From positions 1 through 14,047 of the forward strand of contig JAIRTJ010000068.1 in the NCBI GenBank assembly GCA_031254995.1: a DNA stretch of 14,047 bases, in the 5' to 3' direction. Shown one piece after another: positions 12,843-14,047 of the stretch (positions are counted from its first letter, which is position 1; the number at the start of each line of letters is the position of its first letter). A program made the translations under genes and the position numbers. The notes below the pieces were generated by a model that saw nothing but the letters and a program-made list of their open reading frames with translations, searched no databases and was not told the DNA's origin. This DNA comes from Eubacteriales Family XIII. Incertae Sedis bacterium. Lineage in GTDB: Bacteria > Bacillota > Clostridia > Peptostreptococcales > Anaerovoracaceae.

Positions 12843-14047
12843 ATGAGGGCATTTTATGCGGAGGCGGACTACGCGCCCAAGGAGGGTTACAAACTCTCCG
12901 AGCGCGAGATCGCGACGAGACGAGCGGCAAGGGGAAATTCCGTCTGGAAGAACATCAGGGGTTCCGTCACGGATCGACCTATGCCGGAGCCCAAGAACGA
13001 TGAGGTACTGCTCAAAATCGGCGCGGCGGGCATATGCGGCACCGACGCGCACCTATTGCGGATGGATGAGGACGGATACACATGTTACAACGGGCACAGC
13101 AAGTATCCGATCATCATCGGACACGAATTTTCAGGGGAGGTCGCGGAGGTCGGCAAAGACGTAAAGAATTTGCGCGCGGGCGATTTGGTCAGCGTCGAAT
13201 CCATGAATTGGTGCGGCGAATGCGATGCTTGTCGCATGGGCATGTTCAACCAGTGCAGTTGCTTGGAGGAGCCGGGTCTCACCTACGACGGCGGTTTTGC
13301 CGAATACGCGACCGTCAAGGAGAAATACTGTTATCTGCTGAACGATATAGTGAGTTTTTACGGAGGGGACAAATTGACCGCCTTTGAGATGGGCGCGATG
13401 ATCGAGCCTACGGGCGTCGCCTACAACGGACTCTTCGTTCGCGGCGGAGGCATTCGACCCGGCGGTCATGCGGTCGTATTCGGCGCCGGACCCATCGGTC
13501 TGGCAGCCATCTCGCTGTTGCACACGTCCGGAGCCGCCAAATTGATCTGTTTTGAGACCGAGGAGAAGCGCAGAAAACAGGCGAAGGATTGCGGAGCGGA
13601 CTTCGTCCTCGATCCCGTCGCGATCCAAAACGAGGGACTGAATCCCGCCGAGGTTCTCATGGATCTCACGAACGGACGGGGCATAGCGCTCTTCGCGGAA
13701 TGTTCGGGCGCGACGAATGCCGTCTATCCCGTAATTGAGGGCGCGTTGGCCATATCCGGGAAGGTGACACAGATCGGGCATTCCATGGGAAGAACGAGCA
13801 TCGACATGTACCCCTTCATGTTCAACGCCGCGACGATCAGCGGCAGCAACGGACAATCGGGGCAGGGCATATACAGCGACGTGATCGCCTTGATGGCGAG
13901 CGGCAGAATCGACATGAGGAAGATGGTCACGGGCCGTTACAACCTCGAGGATATTCAAATAGGTATTGAGCAAGCGGCAAATCGCGTCTCGGGAAAGATC
14001 CTCATCGGCGACGCGTATCCGAGGATGGATCGGAAGTCCGCGACGGT
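12843..14047 (+). CDS. iolM: Scyllo-inosose 3-dehydrogenase (Zn-dependent), 3' end cut by right edge
   Basis: 401 codons are open from ATG 12843 to the edge; T. maritima IolM (TM0412) is about 395 aa, so probably only a few residues are missing. It is a medium-chain zinc alcohol dehydrogenase: GICGTD with Cys65, GHE (His94, Glu95) and Glu188 for the catalytic zinc; Cys124, 127, 130 and 138 for the structural zinc; GAGPIG (214-219) for NAD. Stretches such as DEDGY, VRGGGIRPG, EPTGVAYN and VIALMASGRIDM match the IolM subfamily rather than sorbitol or threonine dehydrogenase. It would oxidise 2-keto-myo-inositol to the diketone, opening the Thermotoga-type branch. AAGGAGGT (12829-12836) contains the first base of the iolO stop codon, tying the two genes tightly. 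The hydrolase IolN would be the expected partner downstream. Confidence 0.85.
   Translation, partial: MRAFYAEADYAPKEGYKLSEREIATRRAARGNSVWKNIRGSVTDRPMPEPKNDEVLLKIGAAGICGTDAHLLRMDEDGYTCYNGHSKYPIIIGHEFSGEVAEVGKDVKNLRAGDLVSVESMNWCGECDACRMGMFNQCSCLEEPGLTYDGGFAEYATVKEKYCYLLNDIVSFYGGDKLTAFEMGAMIEPTGVAYNGLFVRGGGIRPGGHAVVFGAGPIGLAAISLLHTSGAAKLICFETEEKRRKQAKDCGADFVLDPVAIQNEGLNPAEVLMDLTNGRGIALFAECSGATNAVYPVIEGALAISGKVTQIGHSMGRTSIDMYPFMFNAATISGSNGQSGQGIYSDVIALMASGRIDMRKMVTGRYNLEDIQIGIEQAANRVSGKILIGDAYPRMDRKSAT

Noticed and set aside
1..14047. CRISPR arrays, tRNA/rRNA genes, insertion sequences or phage genes
   Set aside because: No repeat-spacer pattern, cloverleaf, transposase or terminal inverted repeats were seen; the window reads as a coherent metabolic locus.

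Overview
The window is an inositol-catabolism locus from a bacterium that looks Gram-positive and clostridial in style. The evidence is strong AGGAGG-type ribosome sites, a lipoprotein-anchored sugar-binding protein, tight co-directional gene spacing, and AT-rich promoters around GC-rich genes. The taxon itself is an inference; no rRNA or other marker gene is present.

Layout. Positions 1-317 (minus strand) hold the 5' part of a transaldolase-family gene that runs off the left edge. Positions 318-681 are a divergent control region with a good promoter on each strand. From 682 to 11022 runs one long plus-strand array: sugar-binding lipoprotein, RbsA-type double ATPase, RbsC-type permease, two different inositol 2-dehydrogenases (iolG), a hydroxypyruvate-isomerase-like TIM barrel, iolE, iolD and iolB. 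A minus-strand XRE-cupin regulator (11032-11709) converges on iolB. After a second control region (11710-12010) with a perfect-consensus promoter come iolO and iolM on the plus strand; iolM is cut by the right edge. The genes at both edges are incomplete.

How the genes work together (family knowledge plus inference). The ABC system would import inositol and the IolG enzymes would oxidise it to 2-keto-myo-inositol (scyllo-inosose). Two routes could then compete for that intermediate. The Bacillus-type route is IolE (dehydration), IolD (ring hydrolysis) and IolB (isomerisation to 5-dehydro-2-deoxy-D-gluconate). The Thermotoga-type route is IolM (second oxidation), the hydrolase IolN (not seen; expected just past the right edge), then IolO (5-keto-L-gluconate to D-tagaturonate). 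The later Bacillus-route enzymes IolC, IolJ and IolA are not in the window.

The most interesting points are: both inositol branches side by side under separate promoters; an Asp-to-Asn change at the expected catalytic triad of the first IolG; two mutually exclusive hairpins between the binding-protein and ATPase genes; and a 19-bp palindrome at the regulator promoter that shares a 9-mer with the transporter promoter.
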